Part shown: positions 51,299 to 64,000 of the stretch, one piece after another
Layout: every line of letters begins with the position of its first letter
Numbering within the stretch: the stretch's first letter is position 1
Source of the DNA: Patagioenas fasciata
Taxonomy: Eukaryota > Chordata > Aves > Columbiformes > Columbidae
Assembly: GCF_037038585.1 (NCBI RefSeq)
Contig: NC_092525.1
Span: 20,108,867 to 20,172,866, forward strand
DNA length: 64,000 nt
Direction: 5' to 3'
Notes under the pieces: model-generated
Database searches by the model: none
Told to the model about the DNA's origin: nothing
What the model saw: only the letters and a program-made list of their open reading frames with translations
Program-made: the position numbers and the translations under genes

Positions 51299-52400
51299 TG
51301 TATTATGTTCTTAATTATCCATAGGGAGAAGAGAAAAAAAAAAGTCCCTTTGATTCCTCCTACCTCCCAGTATTACTGTTACTGATTGGTCCTTACTGGT
51401 GAATAATTACTTTCTTGAAGTGGAAACATTACTAAGTCACATCCAAGAGCATTTAGGCCAAATTCTGCTTTCACTGACACCAATATGGATCACCAGAGAC
51501 ACTCAAATGGATTACAGATTTACGCTGGTGTAACTGAAAGCAGAATTTTGCCCTTAGTCTTTAAGAACTCATTAGGAATAAATAGCCTTTTAGCTAATGA
51601 AAATGTAGCATTTTTGTTAACAGCTTCATAATGATATACATCAAGTGTTACATTGCCTTGATAATTGGAAAATTTACTTGCCTTTTTTTTTGCTAAAACA
51701 CAGACACTGTTGTAGCTGCTCCATAGTAAAATAATTAAGCCATAAAATCCAGACACCCAGAACATGCTCATAGCATTTAAGGATAAGCAAAATGCAACTC
51801 TAAGCAACTAAGCCCTACTCAACTGGCTGAAAACAGAACTGCAGAAAAATTTGTTAGTGTTGAGTTGTCCAGTGCCAAACGGGGACATATGATTTTGCAG
51901 GTAATTTTTCAAAAACTCTTCTTCCACCCCCAACTGGAATTTTGTTCTGTGAACCCTGAAAAGTGAACAACCACATCAAGACTGTGAATGTCACATTGGA
52001 GGCAGGCTTTTGACTTTCTCAGAATCCTAGCCCCTTTTTTTGCTCCTGATCAGTTTGATTCAGCCTCGACAGGTTTGACAGAGAAACAACCTTTCCCATC
52101 CCACATACAATATGAAGTTTTCCAGGTTTGCTCTCAAACACCCCCTACTTGGCTCAGCAGCTCTGAATAACTGTCCTATAAGGTTTCTAAATAGCAATGC
52201 CAACATTGGAGGCAGTGTGTTTTATTTCCTTGGCTCTGGGGTTGAAATTTTCCATTTTTCAAACTCCTCTTCCTGGTGATGATATTAACAAAACCCTTTT
52301 ATCTCTAGTGTCAGCCAATCTGCTACCAGAAAATACTTCAGTTTAAACATACATCATTATTACTCTCATGAATGTTTTATTACAGCATCTTTACCTGCTC

Positions 52401-53036
52401 TGTCAGGTAACAGCAAAAGCCATCAGCTACTTGAGGGAGGAGGAGCCAAGAGCAGTAACAACCAGCAGGGCAGAGGCTTCACCAGCCCAAGCCACATCCC
52501 ACCACACCTATGCCAGAAAATAGGACAGACAGCAGATCCAATGAGGGGCCCAGATCATGAGACATCATGGTTACAAACCCGGTCTGAGATCAAGCCAGAA
52601 AGTCAATCTACAGGTCAGGATCAGATCTTCCTACCTGGATCCATAGTGACAAGGCAGGGCCAAGGTCAAAATCAAGCCAGGAAGGTGGTCTGCAGGTTGA
52701 TGGTTGGATCAAGAAGCACCAAGGCCAGAAACAACTGCAGCCACACTAGAAACCATTGCTCCTCCAACAGGAGGAGTTACCAATCTCAGGTAGGAGCTTA
52801 AATAGTTTGTGGTCTCATGGGTGTGGGTGGAAACTCCAGGTGAGGCTGTCAGGGCCATTAAGGATTTTAGTGCCCTGAGAGCCATGACATTTTGGCGGAT
52901 ATCTTGATATGGTCTTTGGCAGGTAGTGGTAAATTCCACTAGGAAACTGTAAACCTGGATGTTGTGTCATACCATGCTTCAATAAATTGGATGTGATTCA
53001 GAAGTTGTACTTTGACTCCCCAGGTTGTTACGGACA
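52401..53036 (+). mobile_element. probable solo LTR, about 636 bases
   Basis: The left end TGTCAGGTAACA and the reverse of the right end TGTCCGTAACA form an imperfect inverted repeat with TG...CA termini. Inside, a TATA-like TTAAATA lies at about 52,798-52,804 and AATAAA at 52,981-52,986, some 50 bases before the right end, which is the order of a retroviral LTR on the + strand. Flanks GCTC and GCAC could be a mutated four-base duplication. No PBS or internal region follows, so it would be a solo LTR. It is not similar to the LTR at 36,670. Confidence 0.5.
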
Positions 53037-54888
53037 GCACAGAACTGGTACATGGGTCTGTTCCTGGGTAGAGCGAATCACATCCCTTTTGTGTTGCTTT
53101 GATTGCCCCACTTTGTCTTTTTTGCTTGAAAGTTCTTTGCTTTGGTGATTAATTATTTCTGTGTATTTGGAGTGTTTAGTAAAAAAAATTACCTGAAAAT
53201 GCTAGGTGTTTCGGTACTATAAACCATAGTTTGATAATATTTTGGAGAAAACATGACTGATACATTTCTACAAGGAGAAGGAGTTTGTGTTAGCTTTGAT
53301 TTATTCCCTATTCCAATTAACTTCATCTTTATGTTTGTTTAGGTCCGATTAATTGAGTTACAGTATTTGCGGTGGAGGCAAACCCTGTGTTTGGCCTTCA
53401 GACCAAGTACCATTCACAGATCATGCCAGTGTGGAACGCTTCTTCCAAGTATTTAAGGAATGTAGCAGCTGAATGAAATATATTCATTTGTCTATATGTC
53501 CATAGGACTAGATGGGTGCATGTTACATTAATTACCTTAAAAGCAGTTTTTAACCAACTATTTCCTACTCACCTGTGGCAGTAGAAGTGTTGTTAAAACA
53601 TGAAGGATGATTTGCACATATTTCCACGGGTTTTCAGTTTTCATGCATTTTGCTTTCCTTTTTTTACTTTATTATTAAGTATGAAGACTGGTAACTTGAA
53701 AAGCAGAAAAGTGACTTTGCTGTCCTTTTCTCGAAATCTGCTCATTACATTAAAGTCAAACATTTCTACTTTCTATTGTATTTACAAAAGCAGTAGTAAT
53801 AAATATTGACAAAGCTAAACAGCCTCTGGGAAGGAGCAGCCTAGAATTGCTATGCAAACATGCTTTAAATATTACCTACAGACAATACTGCTGTATTAAA
53901 ATAATCATCCAAATCAGAGTACTTGCTTGAATACTACTTGTTTTGCTTTCCTTTACATCGAGGAATAGTGATGGATCTTGTGCTAGTTTTGAATGAAAAT
54001 ATCAACTGGGGAGTGGATTTACATAATAAAATTAATAGAGCATGGGAAGCTTTCAGCATCGCTTTCTGATTTTCCTCTGTGTGTCACAGAAGTTATATTT
54101 AAAAAGACAGATGATTGCAAGTTTATTTAGGAGAACAAATTCTCTGGGCTGTAGGAGATCTTTACTTATGACAGGTGGCCCAGCTCACAAAACATTCAGG
54201 TTCCTCCTTTTCTGTTCCTATAAAGGAGTCAGTAATTGTGCAGAGTGCCCCATGTGCGGCAAAATGTCATAATTTGCCCACTTTTTCATATTCACTGGCC
54301 TGATTCTCTCCATGTAGAGATGCCCTTCTTAGTTATGCTCTCTGGAATGAACCCACCAGAGAGATGGTATCAGACATCTGTTTTCCAGTCCAGCACAAAG
54401 TTTTATTTCTTTATGCTTACAAAGGGATGATTTTGCAGGAGCATAACTTGCCATCTTTACACCATAATTAACCACTGGTTAATGATATCATGGCTATCTG
54501 TGTCTGGCCCTTCTGTTAGAGTAGATAAAACCTAGCAGTGTCTTCTTCCAGTGGTGCAAGCCGAGAGATTTTCTTCTGGACTCTAATGGGAAGGGTACTG
54601 TTGGTAGAGTTGCAGGACCCAGGTCTGGGAAGCTGTGTTGTCATGGCTCATAAGGGGTATGTGACTGAGCTCCAGATTCATTACTTACCCTCAGAGCTGC
54701 ATCCATCCATCTTTACAGTGAGCAATAATGGTTGATTTGCTTTGCTACCTTTGAAACTCTTCATACTCAGGAATCTCTGCCTCTCGATAAAATGGGAAGG
54801 AGGTCTGGTTTGTTGAGCCCACTGGCTGAACAGTGAACTGGCTCAGGAGGGAAAGACCAAGGGAAAAGGTAAAAGAGTGGTTTAACAT
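53037..54888. other. non-coding DNA
   Basis: AT-rich, no gene or repeat recognised. Confidence 0.45.
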
Positions 54889-55203
54889 AGAATGATAGAA
54901 TCATAGACTAGTTTGGATTGGAAGGAACCTTCCAAGCTCATCCAGTCCAACCCCTTGCCATGAGCAGGAACATCCAACCCAAATCAGGCTGCTCAGAACT
55001 CCGTCCAGCCTGGCCTGGGATGTCTCCAGGGATGGGGCATCCACCACCTCTCTGGCCAACCTGGGCCAGGGTTTTACTACCCTAATTGTAAAAAAATTCT
55101 TCCTCATGCCCAGCCTGAGTCTCCCCTCCTTTAGTTTAAAACCATCACCCCTTGTCCCATTGCAACAGGCCCTGCTAAAACGTCTGTTCCGATCTTTCTT
55201 ATC
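54889..55203 (-). mobile_element. CR1 LINE 3' fragment
   Basis: The minus strand shows the end of CR1 ORF2 (relics such as RKNFFTIRVVKPWPRLAREV, ending near 54,990) and the 3' UTR with the conserved TTGGAAGGTTCCTTCCAATC-like block. The terminal ATTCTATCATTCTAT direct repeats of classic CR1 are at 54,889-54,905. It belongs to a different subfamily from the copies at 17.7 and 63 kb, whose tails are TGTGATAC. Confidence 0.88.
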
Positions 55204-58200
55204 AGCCCCTCTGAGCTACTGGTTTGTCACATGCAGACCCTTCATTTATTCACCCCTGCATCTCAGTCCTTTTTCTGGAGAAAGCTGTAAAAGTGATGTC
55301 CAGTCCTGTAGCCAAAATCTGTCTTATATTGATGCCTGATGCCTGTTTTACACTCTTCTTTTGGTGTCTTATAATGCTGCCATGTTTGGTTTGGTGTGGA
55401 GTTGCTGTCTGTGACCCGCTTCTGACTCTCCAGATGAAGATACCGGGTGAGCTTTCTGCACTCCTTTGAGACTGAGCCCCTCGAGTTGTCAGTCAATTCT
55501 CTGCTTTATGAACCCTATTTTAAGGCTTCTAAGAATTCAGTTTGAACTAAGACCAAAGAGGGATTCACTAATTTTGAGGTAGGGAAAAGTTTGCAAACAG
55601 CTCCTAATGGAAACTTCATGGTGCCCTATGGATGATGAATCAAGGAACATTCAAGTTTAGAAAAAAAAAAAAAAGTTTCAGGGTCTGTAGACAAGTGAAA
55701 AAGTGGTTTCCTAGATCCCACTCTCTCTTGTGATAAATCAGACAGGCAATTTTTAGTCGGCTTCCATTGTTTCCAGTCCTGTCAATAAGGATCTACTTAA
55801 TACTCAAATCCAGTTTGTTACTTTTACATATAAATTCAATTTCATAACAACAGTAATACTTTCCAGGCAGCTCATTTGAGGATGATTACTGTGCTTCATA
55901 GGTAGTAAAACTCACTTGGTCTCATTATACAATTCAAGGTGTGTGCAGCAGACAATTGCCTATAAACATCCTGCCTGAGGGGTGTTAATGTTTCGTTATA
56001 TTTACTGTTTTCTTTTCATGGCTTCAGGTAGCATGACAAACTTTCTCCCGAGGAATAAAACTTGGAAAATCTTTCACTTTTTCTTGGCAGAGCATTCTTC
56101 CTAGGCTGGCAGTTAATGTGCCTCAGATATTCTCTAAAAAAATGAAGAGAATATCCTCATCTTCATGCCTGAACTAGAGGTTTTACACTGTAAGAAAAAT
56201 GTCTGATGTGTTGTTTGTGTGAGAGTATCTTCACAGAAATGCATAATTTATGCCAAACTGTTTTAACTTGTATGCTTAAATTAGGCACTTAACTCTGCCT
56301 AATTTCCCAAATAATGTCCCAGTTTACATCAGCACTTAAGCATGTCCTGAAGTGTTTTCTTGCAAAGACAAGTCATTTTGCAGTTGTTCATAAAAGAGGT
56401 GATTATCAAAGTTCTGGAGTAGATCAGCCCCTTAGAAGCCAGAGGTGGTCAGCTAAAAAAGAGCCCCCTGCTTATCTGGCTGGATTTGAATTTAGATGGC
56501 TGGATTAAGATATGCATAGCTGAACATTTTGGCCATCATGTTTTTAGTGCTTACCAGTGACAGTTTTAATTATTATCATTATTAATACAAAAATGGAATA
56601 CTTGACTGCTTCCTCCCCACTCCACAGTCATTATCAAGAGGTTTAGTTGTCTGGACTTATTTGAAAATGGAAATGTTACCCTATTAAATGAATATCAAAA
56701 ACCTCATATATTTTATTCCTATTCAGAAGGTCCACTTCATCCGGTCTGGCTATTGTGAAAATATCAGTATTGCTAAGAATGCAAATGTTGCTGGCCAGCT
56801 GTTTTGACCTTCTCCAACACAGAGCATTTACAAGGAGGGTTTAAGCAAACTGAGACAGACAGTTATGTGAGAGGTTCATACAATGATAGACTCTCCGTGG
56901 TTTTGACATTTTCTGGTCAGGACCTTCCGTCCAGGATGCAGGTCCCACAGAACATTGTGTAACCCTCAGATATCCTCTGCTATTTTCTATGAGCAGGAAT
57001 CTTAGGCTTTTATATCACTTATATCTAACACATTTATATCTTACACTTTTGTAATAGTAATATGCTGACTGGTTTTAATGGAGTGCTGTGTTCCTTGGGA
57101 AAACAGGGCGAGCAAAGGTTTCCTGAGTCCTGCCTGTTGCTGGCTTTGGCAAGCGTGTGCCATAAGCCCATTCACAAATAGGTTGTCTACCCTGCGCTGG
57201 AAGTCGTCCAGAATCTTTGTCTTCTCCTGATTAGAAACCACCTAACTAGCTTACTAATTTTGCTGGTGGTTGATATACACCAATAGGTTTTTGGCTGATA
57301 ACACCCTTGCATTTCTTGCTTGCTGCTAATGCCCTTTTGTTTCACGCTCCCTCCTTGAGGTATTTTGTCTTCCTGAGGTATTCAGAAAATACATTTGTAT
57401 CACTTTGACTGTTTTATAAAGCGCTTTTGGATCTATCTCCCTAGCAAATCCATCCAACTTGTCTACCTCTTCTCCTCAGCTATGATCTATAGTCATCTGA
57501 ACCACCCGTTACCTCTTCTTTTCATCTGCTCCTTTCCAACAGAACTTTTTTGTGAGGCGGATCATATAATCTAAACCTCATCTGGTCACTTTCTACCAAA
57601 GCTTAAATAATTGAAATGTCAATAACATACCATTTAAAATCTATTCTACTTAATCTCCCAGAGTGGTGTGTTGGCAGATTGTGAATGTCACGCTACTGAT
57701 GAGCAAAGGACTTGGATAACTATGAGCTTCTAATCAAGAAATTCATCTAAAATTGTATATCTGCGTAAGAAATACTGGCACAGAAGGGTGAAGTACTCAC
57801 TAAAGTGATTACTAAAGCAATTCAGGGCATCAGGGACTCTACAGAATAAAGGTTTCTGCAATGATTCAGCCCTCATATGTCTGTCTGATTCTTCCCTGCC
57901 ACTGTGCCCCCTCCAGCATCCTCCAGCTCATGGTCGCCAAACTGGTTCAGGAGCAGCAGGGAGAGCCAGGACTTAACCCCACCAGCTGAAAGTTGTTTGT
58001 TCAGATGTCAGTGTGCTCTCACATGCATATGCTAGTCCTCTTGATGAACCTTCAAAGTAACAAGTCTTGAAGCTGTGGATATTCACATCTCTCAGAATTA
58101 TTGTCTCAAGGCATCTGCAAATTCAGATGGACACAACTGTATCAGTTGCATTTAGAATGTATTATCAGGATTTTATTTTCAGTTGTAAATGACATTAGAT

Positions 58201-61200
58201 TCCAGCCAGGCACTCAGTAATGCTGCTTCAGGATTTTACAGTTTATCCCGGTGATTTGAATAATGACTAGAATAACAGTTTATTCTAACCATTTGAACTG
58301 CACATCAGCATGGTAACTGAGAATTTATTAATAATGCTTGGAGGTTACACATTGCATTTCAAAGAAGCTTACAGACAGTAGGTAATTAATAGTCTGATGC
58401 CACTGATCTGTCTATAAACTTCAGTTCCTGTCACAGACCTGATTTCTTGTGAAGCACAGTTGTGAGGGCTGAGATCCAAAGCACAACTTTGCAGAAGATC
58501 TCTGTGGGTAAATACAAGACTTTGTGGCCTTAAGAGAGCTGCACCGGGGCACCCGAGCTTCAATTCATTATCCTCCCTCTGGCCAGGAAGCCAAGAAAAT
58601 GCTTCTTAGTAGTTTTTCTGTCTTTGAGTGATACCTGTCGTAAGTGATTTATTCCCCATTGCCTGAAGAGGGACAAGGTCCTACTGCAAGAGCCTACGAA
58701 ACTCAGCATGAGGCAGTGGAGGTTGCCGTCAGCACAGTTTTGCGACCCTGAAGGGTGTCCTAAAACCAGGCTGCTGCCTTTTCTAGCACAAACTAAATTT
58801 TGGACTCTTATGCCCACAATCAGAATCTTTCCAGGGTTTATCAGCAAAGTGAGAATAGGCTCAGTCAATATGTGGATGAGAGACCTCTCCTGAGTCACTG
58901 GCATCAGTAGTTTGCAGTCAAAGGAATAGAGATGCAGGCCTAGTATTTTAATGCAGTTTATTATTTTCCCAATTGTTTCAGGATCTACCTGCCAGATGTT
59001 AAATTTGGCCAGTGTAGTTCATAAGCTTTCTGATGACCTTGACATCGGAATGTGGGTTATTCTTTCCATGCTTAAAAATTTACTTTGGTGATCTGGTCAT
59101 TCTCTTTATTGAAGACTCTGTACAGTTACTTGGTATAAATTTTCACATTTAAAGGTAAGGTAAGTAATCTACCAAAGATCACCAGGAGTAGTAACCTGGA
59201 GTCTTTGCTTAGCAGGAAGATTCACTTTATCCTGTTCCCTAAAACATTGTAAATAAGTAAACCAAGTCGACTTACTAGCTGTTAATGGAAAAACATTCTA
59301 AGCCATATGTTAAATTCGTAGTTTGCAGTTACCTTTGGCTGTGATAGATGGGTTAAAAAATATTTTTTAAAATGCTGGAAAATAGCTTTGTACACTTGAT
59401 TTCTTAAGTGCAGAAGGAAATGTTAATCTTGAAGGCTCGTGCTTTTTCATCTGATTATTGCTAATGCAAATTGCCAGTAGGGAATATATAAATCTGCGCT
59501 GCAGTTCTTGAAATTGGTGCAAACAGTAAATTTTTTTGCAAATACATCTATCCACTTCAGTCCTGTAGTGCGGAATGCTGCTTTTTTACTGAAAGACTTC
59601 ATAGACATTGGTTTGTCACAGATGGAAGATCAAAGTGTTATTTCTTAAAAACTCTGCAACCATTTTTCATTTTGCTAGGTTCTCACTGAGTGTGTAGAAC
59701 AGGAGAATTTAATCTCTGTACATGGTATGGGAAGATGGGAGTTGTACTTGGGGGGACAGTTTCACTCCTGATCAGAGAGGGTAAAGACAAAGCACTCAGC
59801 AAAAACATTTAATAATGGATCATTTTGCCAATCTCCTGTAGCAGGAGACAATTAGAAGAGAACATAATGTGGGGGAAGGGAAAAGAGAACAACCCTATAT
59901 AATTATTGAGCTGAACAATGTCCCTTCTTGCATTTCAGAGGGAGGATTGGAGAGAAGTTGACATTTTAATATTTTCTAAATTACTCTGCAACATGTTTTC
60001 TGATGAATCTAATCTGGCGCCTCTTCCAAATTGATATTTCATCCAAGAATATTTGGGCAAATATGTTATTAAGCCAGTAATTTAGATTTAGCACATTTTA
60101 TATTTCAGTACCTTTAATAAAAGACAACCTAATTTCCAGAGTTAAAGGAATAGGGCTTATTATTTTCCATGCACAGAGGTAAATTGTCTTACTAGCAAAA
60201 CTCTATATTGATTTTAATCCTACATCTCAATACTCAAGGTTGTTTACACTAAAAGATGCAAGAGGGAGAGTGGGCGTTCAGGACGCAGGAGATGTATGAA
60301 AAGAGCTTTTTGATGGTGGGACTAACATTCCGACACTGCTGATATCTCTGATAGTGACCCACGGTTGTTGTGGTCACTGTTTGAAAGCCAATAACAAACT
60401 AAGTAAAATGGTTCATCTCAGCTGTTCTTGGTAATTCTCAGTAACTGATGAAACCATCAGCTCTTCAGATGTCATGAGCCTTGTTTTCTGGGCCACTTTG
60501 AGAATACTCCTGATTGAACAAAAGTGAATTGCATAAATCCTTCTCATCTCTACACTTCCAATTCCATTGATGAAGAGAAGAAATCTCCTCTCAAAAGCAA
60601 CTTAACTATCAATATTCATCCCCTCATTCATTACAATAAACTATCAGGTGACCTACACAGATCACCCGTCTTGTCACCTCTTGGCCAGTAGCGTTCTGCA
60701 AGATTTCTGGTATTTTGTAATCGTGAGGAACCTATTCAAACCTGTGAGCAAGCTGTATGGCTGCTGGAAAGCATAAGGAAATGGGTGAATACTTCTCTTC
60801 GTCCTGGTAGTTTAGAAGTGTTTATGAGTAATACTTCAAGTCATAATGAATGTTGGAGTCTGTTGCTTTTGATTGAAATTTAAAATAAGCTATGTCTGCT
60901 GGAATATATACTGCCTTACTTCTTTATAAATCACAAGTTTAATATTCATGTATAAACATCCCTTTGCATATGCTGAGAAAATTTACTTGTAAACAACAGA
61001 CATAATTCATCGCCATTACAATCTCACCAGCTTTATTCAAAATTAAGTTTTGAATCTGGGCTTAAAACTCATTCAGATAATTTCTCAGCAGAAACAATCT
61101 TGGCCTCTGCTACTTGCAGTCAGCACACAACACTGCCTTTCAATGTTGGTGGTGATGTAAGGAATAGAAACATTCAATTTTCTTCACTTCATCTTCCAAC

Positions 61201-62841
61201 ATGTTAAGTTACTTGGCACTTGGCAAACTCGGGTGGTTTGGTTCTCCGGGACAGCTGAGATGCTCGGGTCAGAAGGCAAGTGGGTGTTGTGTTTTGGACA
61301 GTGGATTTTTTTTAGACGATGCCTCAGTGTTTTTTGTGTATCCCTGGCTGGTAGCTGAATCTAGAGCTGTAAAACTGATAGGCTGTATAATATCTGATTT
61401 AGCATTACCAACATGCTGGCTGTGTAGAACCTTTCATGGCATTTGCTCCATCAAGATGAATTTGAAACCCATCAGCTGAAAAGAGGGGAAACATATTAAA
61501 AAATTGCTGAAAGACTTAAAATCAATCTGCTTTGCACCAACTTTACTTGTTGCTAGAAAAACTGTCAGTGTTTAATTACAGAGAAGGGTATATTTTCTAA
61601 AGGCCTGCCCATTCAGTGTTTACTTGCCTTGTCTAGATTTGATGGAAGAGAACTAGGAATTTATTAGGCATCGACAACCAGAGTGGGCTGAAGAATTTTC
61701 TCCAACAGAGGACTGAGCTTAGTTCCGCATAACATCAGGTTTTGTGTATCCAGTCAAATACATTTACTATTAGAAAGCAATCAGTCATTTAATTACTGAT
61801 GAAACAAAACAGAAAGCTCTTAAATGTATCCATGGTGTATTAATCTTTTCTTCTGTCTGTTGACTCTTTTGTCTTTGAGCCAGACACACAGTATGTCTTC
61901 CATGTCTGGTACATACCCTTTATTTATATTGTAGTCCTAACACTGTTAATCTGCTCAATAATTTATAAGACAGCTGACCTCAACATTAGGTGAGCTATTG
62001 AACAAACATCAGGGAGTGTTAAATTCAGGTTAGGCGCTGTACTCTGAAAACCCCGCTGAGTCCACAGAGCCTGCTAAGCGCACAAAAGGCACGGAGGGAA
62101 GAGACATCCCTGGGTTCCGCACATCCTTGTCTCCTGGCCTTACCCAGCGGAGAAATATTGAAACTGAAGCCTTAGGTGGGTGGGTGGACTACTTTTTGTC
62201 CTATTGTCTCCTCTTTCACTTCTGTGGCTAAAGGTATAATCTTGGCACACAAACCCTGTTTAAGTACTCTGTTACTAAGGAAACAAAGTTGTCAAGCAGG
62301 GACCATGTGGGAATAATGGTGATTTATTTAGAAAAGGAAAGGTTTGTCATTTTAAGCTCACTACTACAAAATTGCTTTTTGATTACCTCCAAGCTTATTG
62401 CATTGTCTTGTCACAATAAACTATGGGAACAAGTGGAAAGGTTAATAATTGTGGGCTTTGTTCTTGTCAGTTATTCTGCAAAAGATCATACAGGAGACCT
62501 GCACCCATAGCTCCAAAGGAACAAATTTCAGTAGGGCTGGAGCAGGATCCTGGACTCCATTTGTTGTTGTTGTTATTATCTATTTATTTCCAACTGCATC
62601 CAACGGCAGCATGGCTGAGATGCCCAGATTTGCCGACCGACTACAAGCATGGACTCTGTGATACACGGGTAAGAGTAGGCAAGGTTGTGTACACATATTT
62701 TTCAGAGTGGGGAAAGGAGAAGAATCTGAGCAGGAAGGAGAAAGATAAGGAGATTTGAGAGTGCTTTGTAAGGTCTGAACTGTAATACATATTCTGAGTT
62801 CCATCACCAAAGGTTCCTTGTTTGTTAGGAAACAGCAGGGG
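55204..62841. other. non-coding DNA
   Basis: About 7.6 kb of AT-rich DNA with no exon, RNA gene or transposon that I can support. A poly(A) run is present at about 55,660-55,675. Confidence 0.45.
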
Positions 62842-62939
62842 TTTATTTTATTTTATTTTATTTTATTTTATTTTATTTTATTTTATTTTATTTTATTTTA
62901 TTTTATTTTATTTTATTTTATTTTATTTTATTTTATTTT
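62842..62939. repeat. (TTTTA)n pentanucleotide microsatellite, left part
   Basis: Nearly perfect TTTTA repeats, about 19 units, ending at the 3' tail of a minus-strand CR1. A long frame across it is repeat-derived and not a gene. Confidence 0.97.
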
Positions 62940-63505
62940 CACAGTAACACAGTATCACAGTATCACAGTATCACAGTACATTTGGGATTGGAAGGGACCT
63001 TGAAAAATCATCCAGTCCAATCCCCTGCTGGAGCAGGAACGCGTAGGTGAGGTTCCACAGGAATGTGTCCAGGCGGGCTTTGAATGTCTCCAGGGAAGGA
63101 GACTCCACAGCCTCCCTGGGTAGCCTGTTCCAGTGCTCTGTTACCCTCACTGAGAAGAAGTTTTTTCTCAAATTTAAGTGGAACCTCTTGTGTTCCAGCT
63201 TGATCCCATTACTCCTTGTCCTATCATTGTTTGCCACTGAGAAGAGCCTGACTCCATCCTCATGGCACTCACCCTTTATATATTTATAAACATTAATAAG
63301 GTCACCCCTCAGTCTCCTCTTCTCCAAACTAAAGAGCCCCAGCTCCCTCAGCCTTTCTTCATAAGGGAGATGCTCCACTCCCTTAATCATCTTTGTTGCC
63401 CTGCGCTGGACCCTCTCCAGCAGTTCCCTGTCCTTCTGGAACTGAGGGGCCCAGAACTGGACACAATATTCCAGATGTGGTCTCACCAGGGCGGAGCAGA
63501 GGGGA
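62940..63505 (-). mobile_element. young CR1 LINE fragment inside the TTTTA array
   Basis: On the minus strand it contains the last 150 or so codons of ORF2, the CR1 3' UTR and four or five TGTGATAC units, then runs into the pentanucleotide array. The 5' truncation is at about 63,505, again next to the array. Over the shared part it differs from the copy at 17,659-18,910 at only a few per cent of positions by eye. Confidence 0.93.
62971..63486 (-). CDS. CR1 ORF2 C-terminal fragment with lost stop codon
   Basis: An open frame from the truncation point, including [15 protein letters not shown] and [13 protein letters not shown]. At the position of the stop codon in the other copy (TAG) this one has TAC, so the frame continues for about 22 further codons into the 3' UTR. 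It lacks all reverse-transcriptase catalytic motifs and is a relic. Confidence 0.88.
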   Translation of the reverse strand: MRPHLEYCVQFWAPQFQKDRELLERVQRRATKMIKGVEHLPYEERLRELGLFSLEKRRLRGDLINVYKYIKGECHEDGVRLFSVANNDRTRSNGIKLEHKRFHLNLRKNFFSVRVTEHWNRLPREAVESPSLETFKARLDTFLWNLTYAFLLQQGIGLDDFSRSLPIPNVL

Positions 63506-63507
63506 AT

Positions 63508-63587
63508 ATTTTATTTTATTTTATTTTATTTTATTTTATTTTATTTTATTTTATTTTATTTTATTTTATTTTATTTTAATTTTATTT
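63508..63587. repeat. (TTTTA)n pentanucleotide microsatellite, right part
   Basis: About 15 units of the same TTTTA repeat in the same register type as the left part, so the CR1 splits one array or the array expanded from both target-site copies. Confidence 0.96.
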
Positions 63588-64000
63588 TTTCAGGGAGCCC
63601 ATTTAGATCCCAATAATCAGATATAAAAAAATTCTAAATAACTTCAGTGTGCTTTGAACTAGGTCTCACGTGCTTTTTGTCAGGATAATTTAATACTAAG
63701 GCAAGAACTTCCTCATGAAAAAAATGGATCACTTTCTTGCCCAGGGGTGTGTTCACCAGCAAGTTCTGTTCCCTGTGAGCTGCTTCAAGATTAAAGAGTT
63801 AATTTATTTGAAGAAGAATAGAATGAAAGGTTCAAATTGTTGTTGAGTTTGGGGTTACTTTAAAGAACAATTGGCATTAAGAAATCACTATAAAGGCTTC
63901 TGTATTTTCACAATATGACAAAAATTTAACATCTTGGAAAGTTTTCGAAGTGGCAGTTTACTAGAACATAGTTATTTTTATGGTAAAGTTTTGAGGAGAA
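63588..64000. other. non-coding DNA at the window end
   Basis: No gene or repeat recognised in the last 400 bases. Confidence 0.5.

Noticed and set aside
62818-63003. Frame encoding a FILFY repeat
   Set aside because: It is a translation of the TTTTA microsatellite.
29626-64000. Coding exons of DAB1, the usual next gene after OMA1
   Set aside because: I looked for its conserved N-terminal and PTB-domain peptides in the open frames and saw none, so no exon is called.

Overview
The window is vertebrate nuclear DNA, almost certainly from a bird. It carries several CR1 LINE copies of avian type, an endogenous retrovirus with a distinctive LTR, and one complete intron-split gene, OMA1, lying downstream of a TACSTD2-like sequence in the same order and orientation as in other amniotes. 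No bacterial-style operon, tRNA, rRNA or CRISPR array was seen.

Region 1 (1-8.2 kb): a broken, single-exon TACSTD2 (TROP2) homologue lies at 1228-2122. It needs at least four changes of reading frame to be read from signal peptide to C-terminal tail. About 6 kb of AT-rich DNA follows without a recognisable gene.

Region 2 (8.2-29.6 kb): a CpG island promoter with a long C/T tract is followed by OMA1 on the + strand. Eight coding exons join in phase to a 530-residue mitochondrial inner-membrane metallopeptidase, with the HEXXH motif at residues 330-334. Introns carry a CR1 3' end (10.6 kb), a young CR1 fragment with a 387-codon open reverse-transcriptase frame (17.66-18.91 kb), and an orphan exon-like frame (13.69 kb).

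Region 3 (29.6-64 kb): no host exon was recognised. It could be intergenic, or an intron of a long neighbour such as DAB1, which follows OMA1 in other amniotes; that is inference. It holds a retroviral insertion (36,670-39,698) flanked by an AAGGG duplication, a probable solo LTR (52,401-53,036), three CR1 fragments, and one of those CR1 copies embedded in an ATTTT pentanucleotide array (62.8-63.6 kb).

The most striking feature is inside the 5' LTR. In 478 bases (37,099-37,576) there are sixteen short hairpins, spaced about 30 bases apart. Their stems belong to a few sequence families, change on both arms together, and are partly arranged as a 125-base tandem duplication. From the TATA box and poly(A) signal they fall inside an unusually long predicted R region (about 840 nt), so they would be present at both ends of a full-length retroviral RNA. 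The following gag-like frame begins only 29 bases after the LTR, has a PPPY late-domain motif and a hydrophobic N-terminal segment, and lacks an N-terminal myristoylation glycine.
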